Shown one piece after another: positions 14,952 through 17,588 of a stretch of 17,588 nt of DNA. The notes under the pieces are model-generated. The model ran no database searches. It was given only the letters and a program-made list of their open reading frames with translations, and was not told the origin of the DNA. Source of the DNA: Gammaproteobacteria bacterium (GTDB lineage Bacteria; Pseudomonadota; Gammaproteobacteria; Pseudomonadales; Halomonadaceae). The stretch spans positions 1 through 17,588 of the forward strand of contig JAMCZP010000371.1 in the NCBI GenBank assembly GCA_023485185.1. Reading direction: 5' to 3'. Numbering within the stretch: the first letter of the stretch is position 1; each line of letters starts with the position of its first letter. The translations under genes and the position numbers were made by a program.

Positions 14952-15009
14952 CGATGTTATTAAGGTCGAGAGCTTGTTACGGCCTTCAATCTTCGCAGGG
15001 AGCCAACCG

Positions 15010-15306
15010 ATGACTAAATCAGAATTAATCGAACAAATTGCGATGCGTCAGCCGGAGTTGTCCGCCAAAGATGTAGAAACGGCGGTGCGTATTATCTTGG
15101 ACGATATGACCGATTCCCTCGCCAGCGGCGGACGGGTTGAGATCCGTGGTTTCGGCAGTTTTTCATTACACTACCGAGAGCCACGCGTAGGGCGTAACCC
15201 CAAAACAGGTGATGCCGTTGAGCTGGAAGGTAAATATGTCCCACACTTCAAACCTGGCAAAGAACTTCGTGAGCAGGTCGATGCAAGTCGCGCGCTTGGC
15301 TACTAG
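15010..15306 (+). CDS. ihfB: Integration host factor subunit beta
   Basis: It encodes 98 residues from the ATG at 15010, chosen because AGGGAG lies seven bases upstream and [10 protein letters not shown] is the family start; an upstream in-frame ATG at 14974 adds 12 unconserved residues. IHF is a heterodimer that bends DNA sharply in recombination, replication and transcription. The DNA-intercalating arm GRNPKTG with Pro64 is present, as are GFGSFS and the C-terminal [10 protein letters not shown]. In most gammaproteobacteria ihfB follows rpsA; here the upstream neighbour is the divergent sdhE and no trace of rpsA is seen. The gene is followed by lapA 98 bases later. Confidence 0.95.
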   Translation: MTKSELIEQIAMRQPELSAKDVETAVRIILDDMTDSLASGGRVEIRGFGSFSLHYREPRVGRNPKTGDAVELEGKYVPHFKPGKELREQVDASRALGY

Positions 15307-15404
15307 ACGTAACTATTATGATATCAGACCTTCTGCGGGATGACGTCGCGCCTTGAGTCGTACACAATAGTGCTACCGTGAATGCCACAGACTAGGAAAC
15401 TCAC

Positions 15405-15710
15405 ATGCGTTGGATCAAAGGGCTGATTCTGGCCGTCATTTTGCTGGTAGTAGTGCTGGTAGGTATTTTGTTCGCCGTTAATAACCAGCAGACCATTGCC
15501 TTGAATCTCATATGGTTGGAGCTACCAGCTGTCTCGCTTTCCGTCTGGCTTTTAGCGACGTTAGTGGTTGGCGTCTTGCTGGGGATGCTTGCCATGCTAG
15601 GTGTTTATGTGCGCTTGAAGGCTACCCTGGCACGCAGCCAGCGACATAACAAGCAGCAGCGTAAAGAGCTTGATAGCCTGCGCACCCAGGAGTTCAAGGA
15701 ACTGGCATAA
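15405..15710 (+). CDS. lapA: Lipopolysaccharide assembly protein LapA
   Basis: It encodes 101 residues. Two membrane helices (about residues 5-25 and 43-68) flank the short NNQQTIALNLIWLELPA segment that is typical of the LapA/YciS family; a basic, Arg/Gln/Lys-rich helix forms the cytoplasmic C-terminus. LapA works with LapB at the inner membrane to tune lipopolysaccharide synthesis through turnover of LpxC by FtsH. AGGAAA lies eight bases before the ATG. The stop codon is directly followed by the lapB ATG, indicating translational coupling. Confidence 0.9.
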   Translation: MRWIKGLILAVILLVVVLVGILFAVNNQQTIALNLIWLELPAVSLSVWLLATLVVGVLLGMLAMLGVYVRLKATLARSQRHNKQQRKELDSLRTQEFKELA

Positions 15711-16916
15711 ATGGTGGATGTTGCGCTACTTAGCGTACTGCTGGTCGCCATTGCCATTGGTTACGGGTTAGGCTACCGCCAAGCTAGACGCCGCCAACAT
15801 AGCGCTCAAGCGCCCGTGGCGACGTCACAGGCCCTATCCCGGGATTACTTCGTCGGGCTTAATTATTTGCTTAATGAGCAGCCCGACGAAGCAATCAACA
15901 CCTTCATCAATGTGCTGACAGTCAACAGCGACACAGTTGATACCCACATCGCCCTTGGCAAACTGTTTCGCCTTCGTGGCGAGGCAGACAAGGCCGTAAA
16001 TATTCACCAAAATTTGTTAGCGCGCCCTGCCCTTTCGCAATATACCAACGAACAGATTCAGCTAGAACTCGCGCGCGACTTCATGGCACTCGGTGTGCAC
16101 GATCGCGCTCAGCGATTGCTGCTCTCGCTGCTTGAAAGCAGCGGTGATGATAATCACCGCTATGCAGCCAAACAGTTACTCGTTGATTTACTTGAACGTG
16201 AAAAAGCGTGGCAGCAGGCACTTGATGTTATTCAACCTCTGTTTAAGCAACATCCCAAAATGCGCCGCCCGGCAGCCCACTGGCTGTGCGAATTGGCCAT
16301 AGAAGAGATTAACGAAGCCAGCCGAGCATTAGCCAAAAAGCATCTTAAAAAAGCCCTTCAACTTGATGCAAAATGTGTCCGAGCCAACCTATTACTAGCT
16401 GAGTTAGAAATGGATAACGGTCACTATGCTCGCGCCATTGAACGATTGGACAGTATTCCACGCCAGGAAACTGTGCACATTCCTACCATGCTACCGGCTC
16501 TAAAGCGCGCCTACCTGCGTAACGATGACGAAACAGGCTATGAGGCACATCTTTATCGGCTACTTGAGCAAGCGCCTTACACGAGTATCATTATTGCGTT
16601 AGGGCAATTGGTACATCACCGAGACGGCGTCGATAAAGCGATTGAATTGATTGGCGAACGCTTACGTGCGGTGCCAAGTTTGGGTGGATTAGATTATTTG
16701 ATCGACCTATATATTGAGAGCCAGCGGCTTAGCGGTAAGCCATCACCAGATACGCGCCTGTTGCTGCTAAAGCACCACACCGATGCGCTGCTGCTCAACC
16801 GCATACGCCACCGTTGCCAACGGTGCGGCTTCGCCAGTGACGCGTTGCAGTGGCAGTGCCCCAGCTGCCGTTACTGGGGAACGATTAAGCCAATCATTGG
16901 CGTAGAGGGTGAATAG
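15711..16916 (+). CDS. lapB: Lipopolysaccharide assembly protein LapB
   Basis: It encodes 401 residues, slightly longer than the 389 of E. coli LapB. A single N-terminal membrane helix (residues 3-20) is followed by a chain of TPR repeats (first at about residues 50-110, e.g. PDEAINTFINVL and AHIALGKLFRLRGEADKA-like helices) and a C-terminal rubredoxin-like metal site, C369-x2-C372 and C383-x2-C386. LapB is an essential adaptor in many species that presents LpxC to FtsH and responds to PbgA/YejM. The gene abuts lapA with no gap. Downstream it faces pyrF with 24 bases between the two ends and no clear terminator. Confidence 0.93.
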   Translation: MVDVALLSVLLVAIAIGYGLGYRQARRRQHSAQAPVATSQALSRDYFVGLNYLLNEQPDEAINTFINVLTVNSDTVDTHIALGKLFRLRGEADKAVNIHQNLLARPALSQYTNEQIQLELARDFMALGVHDRAQRLLLSLLESSGDDNHRYAAKQLLVDLLEREKAWQQALDVIQPLFKQHPKMRRPAAHWLCELAIEEINEASRALAKKHLKKALQLDAKCVRANLLLAELEMDNGHYARAIERLDSIPRQETVHIPTMLPALKRAYLRNDDETGYEAHLYRLLEQAPYTSIIIALGQLVHHRDGVDKAIELIGERLRAVPSLGGLDYLIDLYIESQRLSGKPSPDTRLLLLKHHTDALLLNRIRHRCQRCGFASDALQWQCPSCRYWGTIKPIIGVEGE

Positions 16917-16940
16917 CTATGGTCGGGCTCAGGACAAGGT

Positions 16941-17588
16941 TCAAATACCGCTTAATTCAGTCTCTATCGCCTCAAGCGCTACCATTGGATCAACCGCCTG
17001 GGTAACCGGACGCCCTATTACCAAGTGAGTGCTGCCAGCCTGCATGGCGTCCAAAGGGGTCATGATCCGCTGCTGATCATTTGCAGCGGCAAAGCTTGGC
17101 CGAATACCTGGAGTGACTTTCAGAAATGCCTCACCGCACAGCGCTTTAATCTGCTTTGACTCCTGGGCCGAACAAACAACACCATGCAGGCCACTCTGCT
17201 TCGTTAACAGCGCCAGGCGTTCCACATGCTCTGCCAACGAAGTATTAACCCCCACACTAACAAGGTCATCCACCTGCATACTGGTTAGCACAGTGACAGC
17301 AATTAAGTGGGTCGCCAAGCCATGTTGATCTAAGCGCTGTGCCGCCGCTTCCATCATCTTCTGACCACCGCTCGCATGAACATTCACCATCCACACACCC
17401 TGTTCTGCCGCAGCCTGTACCGCACTTGCTACCGTATTGGGAATATCATGAAATTTGAGATCTAAAAACACCTCAAACCCACGTCCATGAAGGGCTTCAA
17501 GCACTGCTGGTCCACTACGGGTAAACAACTCTTTACCCACTTTAACCCTGCATCGAGCAGGGTCTAGTTGATCCGCCATGCAGAGTGC
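16941..17588 (-). CDS. pyrF: Orotidine 5'-phosphate decarboxylase (5' end beyond window)
   Basis: The leftward frame is open across the window edge; residues ALC precede the internal Met of MADQLDP, and family members have about 15 more residues before this, so the true start lies outside. The enzyme converts OMP to UMP, the last step of de novo pyrimidine synthesis. The catalytic Lys-Asp array is visible as [12 protein letters not shown], with VKVGKELF before it, [13 protein letters not shown], the TPGIRPS loop and the phosphate-binding VIGRPVTQA near the end. It converges with lapB; in E. coli pyrF lies downstream of lapB on the same strand, so this gene is inverted by comparison. Confidence 0.95.
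   Translation of the reverse strand, partial: ALCMADQLDPARCRVKVGKELFTRSGPAVLEALHGRGFEVFLDLKFHDIPNTVASAVQAAAEQGVWMVNVHASGGQKMMEAAAQRLDQHGLATHLIAVTVLTSMQVDDLVSVGVNTSLAEHVERLALLTKQSGLHGVVCSAQESKQIKALCGEAFLKVTPGIRPSFAAANDQQRIMTPLDAMQAGSTHLVIGRPVTQAVDPMVALEAIETELSGI

Noticed and set aside
1..17588. Novel defence, toxin or mobile system
   Set aside because: Nearly every stretch is explained by conserved housekeeping genes; no CRISPR repeats, integrase, transposase or phage genes were seen on either strand.

Overview
The window looks like a chromosomal housekeeping segment of a gammaproteobacterium. Protein sequences and gene order (dnaX-ybaB-recR; gacA/uvrY-uvrC-pgsA followed by tRNA-Gly, tRNA-Cys and tRNA-Leu; nadB facing sdhE-ygfX; ihfB-lapA-lapB) best fit the Halomonadaceae/Pseudomonas side of the class. 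Halomonas or a close relative is my best guess, made from memory of these families and not from a search.

Region 1-1010 is a ragged edge. It holds the last 50 residues of an oligopeptidase B-like S9 peptidase (+), a decayed C-terminal half of a BphO-type heme oxygenase (-), a short EAL-domain remnant with an in-frame stop (+), and a 52-codon orphan gene whose product repeats an IWDAP motif. Region 1019-7003 is one long leftward gene train: grxD, dnaX, ybaB, recR, rnd, ycgL, acpH, ycgN. Gaps are mostly short, so at least parts are probably co-transcribed. Divergent to it is argF (+), which ends at a two-way hairpin terminator shared with a leftward tRNA-Ala(GGC) that has its own strong promoter.

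Region 8445-11979 is the conserved block gacA/uvrY (TTG start) - uvrC - pgsA, followed by a strong consensus promoter (TTGACA, 16 nt, TATAAT) driving tRNA-Gly(GCC), tRNA-Cys(GCA) and tRNA-Leu(TAA). Region 12246-14818 has nadB (+) convergent with sdhE-ygfX (-), the stop codons of nadB and ygfX overlapping. Region 15010-17588 has ihfB, lapA and lapB (+), facing a 5'-truncated pyrF (-).

The outstanding feature is nadB. An internal segment is tandemly duplicated with a 296-bp period. Because 296 is not a multiple of 3, the gene is split into two overlapping reading frames. Removing exactly one copy gives one uninterrupted 528-residue L-aspartate oxidase. The two copies differ at four positions, so this is either an established, possibly reversible inactivation of de novo NAD synthesis or an assembly artefact that joined two strain haplotypes. 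I found no CRISPR array, insertion sequence, phage gene or defence system, and no previously undescribed multi-gene system.
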